Shown piece after piece: positions 42,675 to 53,812 of a DNA stretch of 64,000 nucleotides. The notes beneath the pieces were generated by a model. It was not told the origin of the DNA and made no database searches. It saw nothing but the letters and a program-made list of their open reading frames with translations. The stretch lies in NCBI GenBank assembly GCA_040285825.1, contig JAUPSS010000004.1:6021658-6085657 (forward strand), in the 5' to 3' direction. Position 1 is the first letter of the stretch. Each line of letters begins with the position of its first letter. The stretch comes from Eukaryota sp. TZLM1-RC. Taxonomy: Eukaryota; Metamonada: BaSk clade. The position numbers and the translations under genes are program-made.

Positions 42675-42935
42675 TTTTAACAATATGTTTGTTAAAAAAT
42701 TGTTTCTCAACAAATTGTCAATTGATCAAGTTTATTCAACTTGGAATTCATTTTTTAAATATGATCATTGTTTTTTTAATTGTAATGATAAAAATTAATG
42801 AAGAGAATGAAATACAACATCATCCTTTTAACTAAAATTGTTTTTAAATGGTAATGGTAGCTACAGTTTCCCAACAACATTTTTGCCAATTTTGTAACTA
42901 AAAATGTTTAAATTCTCATCTGATACTTTACAAAT

Positions 42936-43053
42936 GGATGCGGCCATACTTGGTCTATAGCACCGGATCCCATTCCGAATTCGAAGTTAAGCGGCCACAG
43001 GCCTGGTCAGTAGTTGGGTGGGAGACCACCAGCGAACACTGGGTGCTGCATCC
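42936..43053 (+). rRNA. 5S rRNA copy 34
   Basis: 118 nt, missing C as in copies 12-14. Confidence 0.92.
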
Positions 43054-43311
43054 TTTTAACAATAGGTTTGTTAAAAATTGTTTTTCAACAAATTGTCAAT
43101 TGATCAAGTTTATTCAACTGGGAATTCATTTTTAAATACGATCATTGTTTTTAATTGTAATGATAAAAATTAATGAAGAGAATGAAATACAATATCATCC
43201 TTTTTAACTAAAATTGTTTTTAAATGGTAATGGTAGCTACAGTTTCCCAACAACATTTTTGCCAATTTTGTAACTGAAAATGTTTAAATTCTCATCTGAT
43301 ACTTTACAAAT

Positions 43312-43430
43312 GGATGCGGCCATACTTGGTCTATAGCACCGGATCCTATTCCGAATTCCGAAGTTAAGCGGCCACAGGCCTGGTCAGTAGTTGGGTGGGA
43401 GACCACCAGCGAACACTGGGTGCTGCATCC
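43312..43430 (+). rRNA. 5S rRNA copy 35
   Basis: GGATCCTATTCC for GGATCCCATTCC. Confidence 0.95.
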
Positions 43431-43693
43431 TTTTTAACAATAGGTTTGTTAAAAATTGTTTCTCAACAAATTGTCAATTGATCAAGTTTATTCAACTTGG
43501 AATTCATTTTTAAATATGATCATTGTTTTTAATTGTAATGATAAAAATTAATGAAGAGAATGAAATACAACATCATCCTTTTTAACCAAAAATTGTTTTT
43601 AAATGGTTATGGTAGCTACAGTTTCCCAACAACATTTTTTTGCCAATTTTGTAACTAAAAATGTTTAAATTCTCATCTGATACTTTTACAAAT

Positions 43694-43812
43694 GGATGCG
43701 GCCATACTTGGTCTATAGCACCGGATCCCATTCCGAATTCCGAAGTTAAGCGGCCACAGGCCTGGTCAGTAGTTGGGTGGGAGACCACCAGCGAACACTG
43801 GGTGCTGCATCC
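43694..43812 (+). rRNA. 5S rRNA copy 36
   Basis: Consensus gene. Confidence 0.97.
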
Positions 43813-44070
43813 TTTTAACAATATGTTTGTTAAAAAATTGTTTCTCAACAAATTGTCAATTGATCAAGTTTATTCAACTTGGAATTCATTTTTAAATATG
43901 ATCATTGTTTTAATTGTAATGATAAAAATTAATGAAGAGAATGAAATACAACATCATCCTTTTTAACTAAAATTGTTTTTAAATGGTAATGGTAGCTACA
44001 GTTTCCCAACAACATTTTTGCCAATTTTGTAACTAAAAATGTTTAAATTCTCATCTGATACTTTACAAAT

Positions 44071-44189
44071 GGATGCGGCCATACTTGGTCTATAGCACCG
44101 GATCCCATTCCGAATTCCGAAGTTAAGCGGCCACAGGCCTGGTCAGTAGTTGGGTGGGAGACCACCAGCGAACACTGGGTGCTGCATCC
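44071..44189 (+). rRNA. 5S rRNA copy 37
   Basis: Consensus gene. Confidence 0.97.
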
Positions 44190-44330
44190 TTTTAACAATA
44201 TGTTTGTTAAAAAATTGTTTCTCAACAAATTGTCAATTGATCAAGTTTATTCAACTTGGAATTCATTTTTTAAATATGATCATTGTTTTTAATTGTAATG
44301 ATAAAAATTAATGAAGAGAATGAAATACAA

Positions 44331-44376
44331 CAGTAGTTGGGTGGGAGACCACCAGCGAACACTGGGTGCTGCATCC
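44331..44376 (+). pseudogene. 5S rRNA copy 38, truncated to its last 46 nt
   Basis: A deletion of about 189 bp fuses the spacer (GAATGAAATACAA) directly to 5S position 74 (CAGTAGTTGG). Box C and the 3' end remain, but the A-box and 5' half are gone. Confidence 0.95.
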
Positions 44377-44639
44377 TTTTAACAATATGTTTGTTAAAAA
44401 ATTGTTTTTTAACAAATTGTCAATTGATCAAGTTTATTCAACTGGGAATTCATTTTTAAATATGATCATTGTTTTTAATTGAAATGATAAAAATTAATGA
44501 AGAGAATGAAATACAACATCATCCTTTTTAACTAAAATTGTTTTTAAATGGTAAAGGTAGCTACAGTTTCCCAACAACATTTTTTTGCCAATTTTTGTAA
44601 CTGAAAAATGTTTAAATTCTCATCTGATACTTTACAAAT

Positions 44640-44758
44640 GGATGCGGCCATACTTGGTCTATAGCACCGGATCCCATTCCGAATTCCGAAGTTAAGCGGC
44701 CACAGGCCTGGTCAGTAGTTGGGTGGGAGACCACCAGCGAACACTGGGTGCTGCATCC
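44640..44758 (+). rRNA. 5S rRNA copy 39
   Basis: Consensus gene. Confidence 0.97.
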
Positions 44759-45017
44759 TTTTAACAATAGGTTTGTTAAAAAATTGTTTTTCAACAAATT
44801 GTCAATTGATCAAGTTTATTCAACTGGGAATTCATTTTTAAATACGATCATTGTTTTTAATTGTAATGATAAAAATTAATGAAGAGAATGAAATACAACA
44901 TCATCCTTTTTAACTAAAATTGTTTTTAAATGGTAATGGTAGCTACAGTTTCCCAACAACATTTTTGCCAATTTTGTAACTGAAAATGTTTGAATTCTCA
45001 TCTGATACTTTACAAAT

Positions 45018-45136
45018 GGATGCGGCCATACTTGGTCTATAGCACCGGATCCCATTCCGAATTCCGAAGTTAAGCGGCCACAGGCCTGGTCAGTAGTTGG
45101 GTGGGAGACCACCAGCGAACACTGGGTGCTGCATCC
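45018..45136 (+). rRNA. 5S rRNA copy 40
   Basis: Consensus gene; flank TTTGAATTCTC. Confidence 0.97.
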
Positions 45137-45396
45137 TTTTAACAATAGGTTTGTTAAAAATTGTTTTTCAACAAATTGTCAATTGATCAAGTTTATTCAA
45201 CTGGGAATTCATTTTTAAATACGATCATTGTTTTTAATTGTAATGATAAAAATTAATGAAGAGAATGAAATACAACATCATCCTTTTTAACTAAAATTGT
45301 TTTTAAATGGTAATGGTAGCTACAGTTTCCCAACAACATTTTTTTGCCAATTTTGTAACTGAAAATGTTTAAATTCTCATCTGATACTTTACAAAT

Positions 45397-45515
45397 GGAT
45401 GCGGCCATACTTGGTCTATAGCACCGGATCCCATTCCGAATTCCGAAGTTAAGCGGCCACAGGCCTGGTCAGTAGTTGGGTGGGAGACCACCAGCGAACA
45501 CTGGGTGCTGCATCC
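45397..45515 (+). rRNA. 5S rRNA copy 41
   Basis: Consensus gene. Confidence 0.97.
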
Positions 45516-45778
45516 TTTTAACAATAGGTTTGTTAAAAAATTGTTTTTCAACAAATTGTCAATTGATCAAGTTTATTCAACTGGGAATTCATTTTTTTAA
45601 ATACGATCATTGTTTTTTTAATTGTAATGATAAAAATTAATGAAGAGAATGAAATACAACATCATCCTTTTTAACTAAAATTGTTTTTAAATGGTAATGG
45701 TAGCTACAGTTTCCCAACAACATTTTTGCCAATTTTGTAACTGAAAATGTTTGAATTCTCATCTGATACTTTACAAAT

Positions 45779-45897
45779 GGATGCGGCCATACTTGGTCTA
45801 TAGCACCGGATCCCATTCCGAATTCCGAAGTTAAGCGGCCACAGGCCTGGTCAGTAGTTGGGTGGGAGACCACCAGCGAACACTGGGTGCTGCATCC
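45779..45897 (+). rRNA. 5S rRNA copy 42
   Basis: Consensus gene; flank TTTGAATTCTC as copy 40. Confidence 0.97.
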
Positions 45898-46159
45898 TTT
45901 TAACAATAGGTTTGTTAAAAAATTGTTTTTCAACAAATTGTCAATTGATCAAGTTTATTCAACTGGGAATTCATTTTTAAATACGATCATTGTTTTTAAT
46001 TGTAATGATAAAAATTAATGAAGAGAATGAAATACAACATCATCCTTTTTAACTAAAATTGTTTTTTAAATGGTAATGGTAGCTACAGTTTCCCAACAAC
46101 ATTTTTTTGCCAATTTTGTAACTGAAAATGTTTAAATTCTCATCTGATACTTTACAAAT

Positions 46160-46278
46160 GGATGCGGCCATACTTGGTCTATAGCACCGGATCCCATTCC
46201 GAATTCCGAAGTTAAGCGGCCACAGGCCTGGTCAGTAGTTGGGTGGGAGACCACCAGCGAACACTGGGTGCTGCATCC
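46160..46278 (+). rRNA. 5S rRNA copy 43
   Basis: Consensus gene; spacer variant TTCCACAAATTGTCAG shared with copy 49. Confidence 0.97.
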
Positions 46279-46536
46279 TTTTAACAATAGGTTTGTTAAA
46301 AATTGTTTTTCCACAAATTGTCAGTTGATCAAGTTTATTCAACTGGGAATTCATTTTTAAATATGATCATTGTTTTTAATTGAAATGATAAAAATTAATG
46401 AAGAGAATGAAATACAACATCATCCTTTTTAACTAAAATTGTTTTTAAATGGTAAAGGTAGCTACAGTTTCCCAACAACATTTTTGCCAATTTTGTAACT
46501 GAAAATGTTTAAATTCTCATCTGATACTTTACAAAT

Positions 46537-46655
46537 GGATGCGGCCATACTTGGTCTATAGCACCGGATCCTATTCCGAATTCCGAAGTTAAGCGGCCAC
46601 AGGCCTGGTCAGTAGTTGGGTGGGAGACCACCAGCGAACACTGGGTGCTGCATCC
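46537..46655 (+). rRNA. 5S rRNA copy 44
   Basis: GGATCCTATTCC variant, shared with copy 50. Confidence 0.95.
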
Positions 46656-46914
46656 TTTTAACAATAGGTTTGTTAAAAAATTGTTTTTCAACAAATTGTC
46701 AGTTGATCAAGTTTATTCAACTGGGAATTCACTTTTAAATATGATCATTGTTTTTAATTGTAATGATAAAAATTAATGAAGAGAATGAAATACAACATCA
46801 TCCTTTTTAACTAAAATTGTTTTTAAATGGTAAAGGTAGCTACAGTTTCCCAACAACATTTTTGCCAATTTTGTAACTGAAAATGTTTAAATTCTCATCT
46901 GATACTTTACAAAT

Positions 46915-47033
46915 GGATGCGGCCATACTTGGTCTATAGCACCGGATCCCATTCCGAATTCCGAAGTTAAGCGGCCACAGGCCTGGTCAGTAGTTGGGTG
47001 GGAGACCACCAGCGAACACTGGGTGCTGCATCC
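46915..47033 (+). rRNA. 5S rRNA copy 45
   Basis: Consensus gene. Confidence 0.97.
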
Positions 47034-47293
47034 TTTTAACAATAGGTTTGTTAAAAAATTGTTTCTCAACAAATTGTCAATTGATCAAGTTTATTCAACT
47101 TGGAATTCATTTTTTAAATATGATCATTGTTTTTAATTGTAATGATAAAAATTAATGAAGAGAATGAAATACAACATCATCCTTTTTAACTAAAATTGTT
47201 TTTAAATGGTAATGGTAGCTACAGTTTCCCAACAACATTTTTGCCAATTTTGTAACTGAAAATGTTTAAATTCTCATCTGATATTTTACAAAT

Positions 47294-47412
47294 GGATGAG
47301 GCCATACTTGGTCTATAGCACCGGATCCCATTCCGAATTCCGAAGTTAAGCGGCCACAGGCCTGGTCAGTAGTTGGGTGGGAGACGACCAGCGAACACTG
47401 GGTGCTGCATCC
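47294..47412 (+). rRNA. 5S rRNA copy 46
   Basis: GGATGAGGCC at the 5' end and GAGACGACC in box C, shared with copy 52. Confidence 0.93.
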
Positions 47413-47672
47413 TTTTAACAATAGGTCTGTTAAAAAATTGTTTTTCAACAAATTGTCAATTGATCAAGTTTATTCAACTTGGAATTCATTTTTTAAATAT
47501 GATCATTGTTTTTAATTGTAATGAAAAAAATTAATGAAGAGAATGAAATACAACATCATCCTTTTTAACTAAAATTGTTTTTAAATGGTAATGGTAGCTA
47601 CAGTTTCCCAACAACATTTTTGCCAATTTTGTAACTAAAAATGTTTAAATTCTCATCTGATACTTTACAAAT

Positions 47673-47787
47673 GAATGCGGCCATACTTGGTCTATAGCAC
47701 CGGATCCCATTCCGAATTCCGAAGTTAAGCGGCCACAGGCCTGGTCAGTAGTTGGGAGACCACCAGCGAACACTGGGTGCTGCATCC
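47673..47787 (+). rRNA. 5S rRNA copy 47, probable pseudogene
   Basis: 115 nt. Starts GAATGCGG and lacks 4 nt in box C (GTTGGGAGACC for GTTGGGTGGGAGACC); shared with copy 53. Confidence 0.85.
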
Positions 47788-48047
47788 TTTTAACAATATG
47801 TTTGTTAAAAAATTGTTTTTCAACAAATTGTCAATTGATCAAGTTTATTCAACTTGGAATTCATTTTTAAAATATGATCATTGTTTTTAATTGTAATGAT
47901 AAAAATTAATGAAGAGAATGAAATACAACATCATCCTTTTTAACTAAAATTGTTTTTAAATGGTAATGGTAGCTACAGTTTCCCAACAACATTTTTGCCA
48001 ATTTTGTAACTAAAAATGTTTAAATTCTCATCTGATACTTTACTAAT

Positions 48048-48166
48048 GGATGCGGCCATACTTGGTCTATAGCACCGGATCCCATTCCGAATTCCGAAGT
48101 TAAGCGGCCACAGGCCTGGTCAGTAGTTGGGTGGGAGACCACCAGCGAACACTGGGTGCTGCATCC
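48048..48166 (+). rRNA. 5S rRNA copy 48
   Basis: Consensus gene. Confidence 0.97.
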
Positions 48167-48425
48167 TTTTAACAATAGGTTTGTTAAAAAATTGTTTTTC
48201 AACAAATTGTCAATTGATCAAGTTTATTCAACTGGGAATTCATTTTTTAATACGATCATTGTTTTTAATTGTAATGATAAAAATTAATGAAGAGAATGAA
48301 ATACAACATCATCCTTTTTAACTAAAATTGTTTTTAAATGGTAATGGTAGCTACAGTTTCCCAACAACATTTTTGCCAATTTTGTAACTGAAAATGTTTA
48401 AATTCTCATCTGATACTTTACAAAT

Positions 48426-48544
48426 GGATGCGGCCATACTTGGTCTATAGCACCGGATCCCATTCCGAATTCCGAAGTTAAGCGGCCACAGGCCTGGTCA
48501 GTAGTTGGGTGGGAGACCACCAGCGAACACTGGGTGCTGCATCC
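48426..48544 (+). rRNA. 5S rRNA copy 49
   Basis: Consensus gene; duplicate of copy 43. Confidence 0.97.
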
Positions 48545-48807
48545 TTTTAACAATAGGTTTGTTAAAAAATTGTTTTTCCACAAATTGTCAGTTGATCAAG
48601 TTTATTCAACTGGGAATTCATTTTTAAATATGATCATTGTTTTTAATTGAAATGATAAAAATTAATGAAGAGAATGAAATACAACATCATCCTTTTTTTA
48701 ACTAAAATTGTTTTTAAATGGTAAAGGTAGCTACAGTTTCCCAACAACATTTTTTTGCCAATTTTGTAACTGAAAATGTTTAAATTCTCATCTGATACTT
48801 TACAAAT

Positions 48808-48926
48808 GGATGCGGCCATACTTGGTCTATAGCACCGGATCCTATTCCGAATTCCGAAGTTAAGCGGCCACAGGCCTGGTCAGTAGTTGGGTGGGAGACC
48901 ACCAGCGAACACTGGGTGCTGCATCC
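48808..48926 (+). rRNA. 5S rRNA copy 50
   Basis: GGATCCTATTCC variant; duplicate of copy 44. Confidence 0.95.
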
Positions 48927-49186
48927 TTTTAACAATAGGTTTGTTAAAAAAATTGTTTTTCAACAAATTGTCAGTTGATCAAGTTTATTCAACTGGGAAT
49001 TCACTTTTAAATATGATCATTGTTTTTAATTGTAATGATAAAAATTAATGAAGAGAATGAAATACAACATCATCCTTTTTAACTAAAATTGTTTTTAAAT
49101 GGTAAAGGTAGCTACAGTTTCCCAACAACATTTTTGCCAATTTTGTAACTGAAAATGTTTAAATTCTCATCTGATACTTTACAAAT

Positions 49187-49304
49187 GGATGCGGCCATAC
49201 TTGGTCTATAGCACCGGATCCCATTCCGAATTCCGAAGTTAAGCGGCCACAGGCCTGGTCAGTAGTTGGGTGGGAGACCACCAGCGAACACTGGTGCTGC
49301 ATCC
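49187..49304 (+). rRNA. 5S rRNA copy 51
   Basis: 118 nt; one G missing (CACTGGTGC). Otherwise the duplicate of copy 45. Confidence 0.92.
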
Positions 49305-49566
49305 TTTTAACAATAGGTTTGTTAAAAAAATTGTTTCTCAACAAATTGTCAATTGATCAAGTTTATTCAACTTGGAATTCATTTTTTTAAATATGATCAT
49401 TGTTTTTAATTGTAATGATAAAAATTAATGAAGAGAATGAAATACAACATCATCCTTTTTAACTAAAATTGTTTTTAAATGGTAATGGTAGCTACAGTTT
49501 CCCAACAACATTTTTGCCAATTTTGTAACTGAAAATGTTTAAATTCTCATCTGATATTTTACAAAT

Positions 49567-49685
49567 GGATGAGGCCATACTTGGTCTATAGCACCGGATC
49601 CCATTCCGAATTCCGAAGTTAAGCGGCCACAGGCCTGGTCAGTAGTTGGGTGGGAGACGACCAGCGAACACTGGGTGCTGCATCC
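49567..49685 (+). rRNA. 5S rRNA copy 52
   Basis: GGATGAGGCC and GAGACGACC; duplicate of copy 46. Confidence 0.93.
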
Positions 49686-49947
49686 TTTTAACAATAGGTC
49701 TGTTAAAAAATTGTTTTTCAACAAATTGTCAATTGATCAAGTTTATTCAACTTGGAATTCATTTTTTAAATATGATCATTGTTTTTAATTGTAATGAAAA
49801 AAATTAATGAAGAGAATGAAATACAACATCATCCTTTTTAACTAAAAATTGTTTTTAAATGGTAATGGTAGCTACAGTTTCCCAACAACATTTTTGCCAA
49901 TTTTGTAACTAAAAATGTTTAAATTCTCATCTGATACTTTTACAAAT

Positions 49948-50062
49948 GAATGCGGCCATACTTGGTCTATAGCACCGGATCCCATTCCGAATTCCGAAGT
50001 TAAGCGGCCACAGGCCTGGTCAGTAGTTGGGAGACCACCAGCGAACACTGGGTGCTGCATCC
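49948..50062 (+). rRNA. 5S rRNA copy 53, probable pseudogene
   Basis: 115 nt; same first-position change and 4-nt box C deletion as copy 47. Confidence 0.85.
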
Positions 50063-50324
50063 TTTTAACAATATGTTTGTTAAAAAATTGTTTTTCAACA
50101 AATTGTCAATTGATCAAGTTTATTCAACTTGGAATTCATTTTTAAAATATGATCATTGTTTTTAATTGTAATGATAAAAAAATTAATGAAGAGAATGAAA
50201 TACAACATCATCCTTTTTAACTAAAATTGTTTTTAAATGGTAATGGTAGCTACAGTTTCCCAACAACATTTTTGCCAATTTTGTAACTAAAAATGTTTAA
50301 ATTCTCATCTGATACTTTACTAAT

Positions 50325-50443
50325 GGATGCGGCCATACTTGGTCTATAGCACCGGATCCCATTCCGAATTCCGAAGTTAAGCGGCCACAGGCCTGGTCAG
50401 TAGTTGGGTGGGAGACCACCAGCGAACACTGGGTGCTGCATCC
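50325..50443 (+). rRNA. 5S rRNA copy 54
   Basis: Consensus gene. Confidence 0.97.
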
Positions 50444-50707
50444 TTTTAACAATATGTTTGTTAAAAAATTGTTTTTCAACAAATTGTCAATTGATCAAGT
50501 TTATTCAACTTGGAATTCATTTTTAAAATATGATCATTGTTTTTAATTGTAATGATAAAAATTAATGAAGAGAATGAAATACAACATCATCCTTTTTAAC
50601 TAAAATTGTTTTTAAATGGTAATGGTAGCTACAGTTTCCCAACAACATTTTTTTGCCAATTTTGTAACTAAAAAAATGTTTAAATTCTCATCTGATACTT
50701 TACTAAT

Positions 50708-50826
50708 GGATGCGGCCATACTTGGTCTATAGCACCGGATCCCATTCCGAATTCCGAAGTTAAGCGGCCACAGGCCTGGTCAGTAGTTGGGTGGGAGACC
50801 ACCAGCGAACACTGGGTGCTGCATCC
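50708..50826 (+). rRNA. 5S rRNA copy 55
   Basis: Consensus gene with intact TTTT; full-length RLE element copy 1 begins 92 nt after its 3' end. Confidence 0.97.
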
Positions 50827-50911
50827 TTTTAACAATAGGCTTGTTAAAAAATTGTTTTTCAACAAATTGTCAATTGATCAAGTTTATTCAACTGGGAATT
50901 CATTTTTAAAT

Positions 50912-53812
50912 ATGATCAATGTTTTTGTGAAAGGTGCTGAAAATAATGTTTCTGACGATCAACATTTGAATGCTTCTAGTGCTCATTCTTCTTCCCCTTC
51001 TGAAAACAGTAATTTTTGTTGTCCATTTTGCAAAAAAGATGTTACAGATTCCAGAAATGGTCGAAAACTTCTGTTTTGTGCCAATTGTAAAGCCGTTGAT
51101 ACCGTAAGACCCCCGATCCAGATCCCAGTAGAAATTAGCCCCGCCAGCACAATTCCCTTCTCAATGGAAATGAGAAATTTTACTTCTGAATTGAAAAATA
51201 ATAAGTGGAATATTTCATCCTTCTGGAAATATTTTGCTCGAAAAAACAAAAATTGTTTTAAAAAAAATTTTGGAAATAGAAAAATTGTAAAATCAAAAAT
51301 TTGCCGAAAATTGTGCTTACGTGGTTGTTATGGTGCCGCAAAGCAGTCCTTGTTTTCCTCTTCTTTGGCTGATGCAAACTCTGATACCCTTGAAAAACTT
51401 CAAAAGTTGCATCCTCAAGAAAATTTCAAGTGCAGCAAGCCTGATGTGTGTCCTTTTTGGATTGAAAATCCTATTACTGCAATTGAAGTTCTTAAAGCTA
51501 TTCAAAAATTACCAAAGGGGAAAGCAGCAGGCCCATCTGGAATTTCTTTTGATCTCTTAAAAATAGCGTGTTCCAGTGCTCCCGAAATTGCTGATGATCT
51601 AGCCCATTATTTTCAACAATTAATTGTTTTGAAAATTAATCCTCCATTTGAATTACTCGCTGCACGTCTGATTGCTTTAGTAAAGCCTGGAAACGGCATC
51701 AAACCTGATGGAATACGCCCAATTGCTGTTGGTGAATCTCTTTCTCGTTTGCTGGCATCAACTGTCTTCGATCGTGTCAAAGACAAAGCTTCTACATTTT
51801 TGAATCCTCATCAATTTGGAATCAAAACAATTGATGGTGCTTCTGTTGCTGCTATTGCCTCTGATACCTTTTTTAATGCAGAGAAAAATAATTTTATTTT
51901 TTATCTCGACTTTAAAAATGCTTTTAATTCTGTAAAACGAGAAGCAATTTTTGAAGTTATTAAATCTGATTTTCCTGAGCTATCGAGTTTTTTCTACCAT
52001 TTTTATGGGAAAGAATCAGATTTAGTTTTTAATTCATTTGCTCTTAAATCATCTTCTGGAGTGAAGCAGGGAGATCCTTTAGGCCCATTATTGTTTTGTT
52101 TAGCTATTCACAAAACTTTAAATATCATTAAGCAAAAATACCCATCTTTAAAAATAGTTGCTTATATGGATGATATATCCTTGATTGGTTCATTTGATTT
52201 ACTAGAATTGGTTGCTCAAGAAATTGCCGATTCATATGAAAATATTGGGCTTCATCTTAATGCGAGCAAATGCCTTCTGATTGGCTTTTCTGCTCAAGAT
52301 CTCGTGATAAACGATTCTATTATCCCTTTTACTAATTATAGTAGTGATGCTTTTAAGTTCCTTGATTGTTGGTTAGGAAACGTGCCTCAAATTCAGAATG
52401 AATTGCAAGTTATTTTGGAAAAAATGAAAATTGAACTTGATTCAATTTCTTCTTTAGATATAGAAAAGCATATTAAATTTTTCATGCTTGAACTTTGCTA
52501 CACTGGGAGAATAACCCACATTTTGAGATCTTGTGCTCCTTCCATAGCATTAGATTTTTGTCGTTCATTTAATTCATTGAGAACAGAATTTTTTGCTGAT
52601 TTATTGGATGTAGAACCAGGAATGTTGAAAAATCACTTATTTTCTTCAGCAAATTTCGGTGGTATTGGATTTACTAAATCTTCAATTTTGTGTCAATCAG
52701 CATTCTTGGGTGGTGGCAAAAATTTTATTTATGAATTTTCTCGTAGATTTCCTGATAATTCTCATCTGTTAGTTCCCAATTGCAGTCCCTATTTGTATGA
52801 GTTATCATGTGAACTTGAAAAATGGCCGCCACAAATTTGGACCAAATGTTTTCCTCAATCAATTCAAGAAATTCCAAACCGATCTCTTTTTAATTTACAG
52901 TTTTGCTGTAAAAAGCTTCAACAAAAATTGTCAAAGATTTTTGAAAGCCTGGATTTTGATGTTAGACTTGGCTTGGCCAAGAAAAAGAATCCCGCTTTTG
53001 CAAATCTTTTACAAGATATGTGTGACAGTACTTCTTCTGCCTTAGTAACAACAATTCCACAAGTTTATGGTACTCTCTTAACCGATTCTGCTTGGACTCT
53101 GAATATGAGATTTCGTTCCTTTATCTGGCCTGATAATTTACCTCATAATTTAATTTGTAAATGTTCTCGAGAAATTACAACTACTCATTTGTTAAATTGT
53201 AAACATTTTATTACTTTTAGAAGCAAGGTTCATGATGCTGTAAGAGACCAGTTATATTGTATGTGTAAATCTCATAGAATTGAATCCTTCTTGGAACCTC
53301 TGTTGTCAAATCTGTTTGATGCTGAAGATGATTTTCATAAGAATAATAGAGGTGATGTTATATTACCTGGATTAGATGGAAGTTTCATTTTATTGGATGT
53401 AATGTCTGTTGATCCTTGTAATGCCTCAAATGAAAGGCTTGTTAATTCTGAAATTCATAATCCTCTTTCTAATGCTGAAAATTTCAAACTCAAAAAATAC
53501 AATGAACCTTTGTCCAAATTGGCCAATCTACAGCATGCAAAATACAATTTGTATCCATTTGTATTTTCCCTTTTTGGTTCACTTGCACCAACTGCTTTAC
53601 GTTTTTTGGATGATTTTGAATTGATTGTAAAGAGAAGAACTGGGAGAAATTTCAACAGATTGTTTTGGCAAAATAGAATTGTGTTTTCTATTTTTAAGGG
53701 GATGTTGAAGATGGTTTCTGATGCTTTGCTGTCTCTTGGTTCTCAATATGAGAGAGTTGCATCTAGTGTTTTTGTTTTGGGAGAGATGGATTTTTTAGAT
53801 GTTGATTTATAG
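50912..53812 (+). CDS. Reverse transcriptase / restriction-like endonuclease protein, intact
   Basis: A 966-residue polyprotein that performs target-primed reverse transcription. Order of parts: a zinc ribbon near residues 36-60 (CCPFCKKD...LLFCANCK); RT motif 0/1 LPKGKAAGPSGISFDLLK (about 200-217); motif A FYLDFKNAFNSV (330-341); motif B SSSGVKQGDPLGPLLF (380-395); motif C AYMDDISLIG (417-426); thumb and linker; a CCHC motif CKCSREITTTHLLNCKHF (749-766); and a PD-(D/E)XK-type endonuclease RGDVILPGLDG...LLDVMSVD (about 813-834) with the K-K-Y motif at 861-863. This is the layout of R2/CRE/NeSL-grade elements. The catalytic box is YMDD rather than the usual F/YADD. The ATG at 50912 lies in the 5S spacer; the next in-frame methionine is about 80 residues later, after the zinc ribbon. 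Confidence 0.93.
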   Translation: MINVFVKGAENNVSDDQHLNASSAHSSSPSENSNFCCPFCKKDVTDSRNGRKLLFCANCKAVDTVRPPIQIPVEISPASTIPFSMEMRNFTSELKNNKWNISSFWKYFARKNKNCFKKNFGNRKIVKSKICRKLCLRGCYGAAKQSLFSSSLADANSDTLEKLQKLHPQENFKCSKPDVCPFWIENPITAIEVLKAIQKLPKGKAAGPSGISFDLLKIACSSAPEIADDLAHYFQQLIVLKINPPFELLAARLIALVKPGNGIKPDGIRPIAVGESLSRLLASTVFDRVKDKASTFLNPHQFGIKTIDGASVAAIASDTFFNAEKNNFIFYLDFKNAFNSVKREAIFEVIKSDFPELSSFFYHFYGKESDLVFNSFALKSSSGVKQGDPLGPLLFCLAIHKTLNIIKQKYPSLKIVAYMDDISLIGSFDLLELVAQEIADSYENIGLHLNASKCLLIGFSAQDLVINDSIIPFTNYSSDAFKFLDCWLGNVPQIQNELQVILEKMKIELDSISSLDIEKHIKFFMLELCYTGRITHILRSCAPSIALDFCRSFNSLRTEFFADLLDVEPGMLKNHLFSSANFGGIGFTKSSILCQSAFLGGGKNFIYEFSRRFPDNSHLLVPNCSPYLYELSCELEKWPPQIWTKCFPQSIQEIPNRSLFNLQFCCKKLQQKLSKIFESLDFDVRLGLAKKKNPAFANLLQDMCDSTSSALVTTIPQVYGTLLTDSAWTLNMRFRSFIWPDNLPHNLICKCSREITTTHLLNCKHFITFRSKVHDAVRDQLYCMCKSHRIESFLEPLLSNLFDAEDDFHKNNRGDVILPGLDGSFILLDVMSVDPCNASNERLVNSEIHNPLSNAENFKLKKYNEPLSKLANLQHAKYNLYPFVFSLFGSLAPTALRFLDDFELIVKRRTGRNFNRLFWQNRIVFSIFKGMLKMVSDALLSLGSQYERVASSVFVLGEMDFLDVDL

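Noticed and set aside
50816-50911. Start of the RT protein at GTG inside the 5S gene
   Set aside because: The first ATG is at 50912; upstream sequence is 5S RNA and spacer, so a longer protein is improbable.
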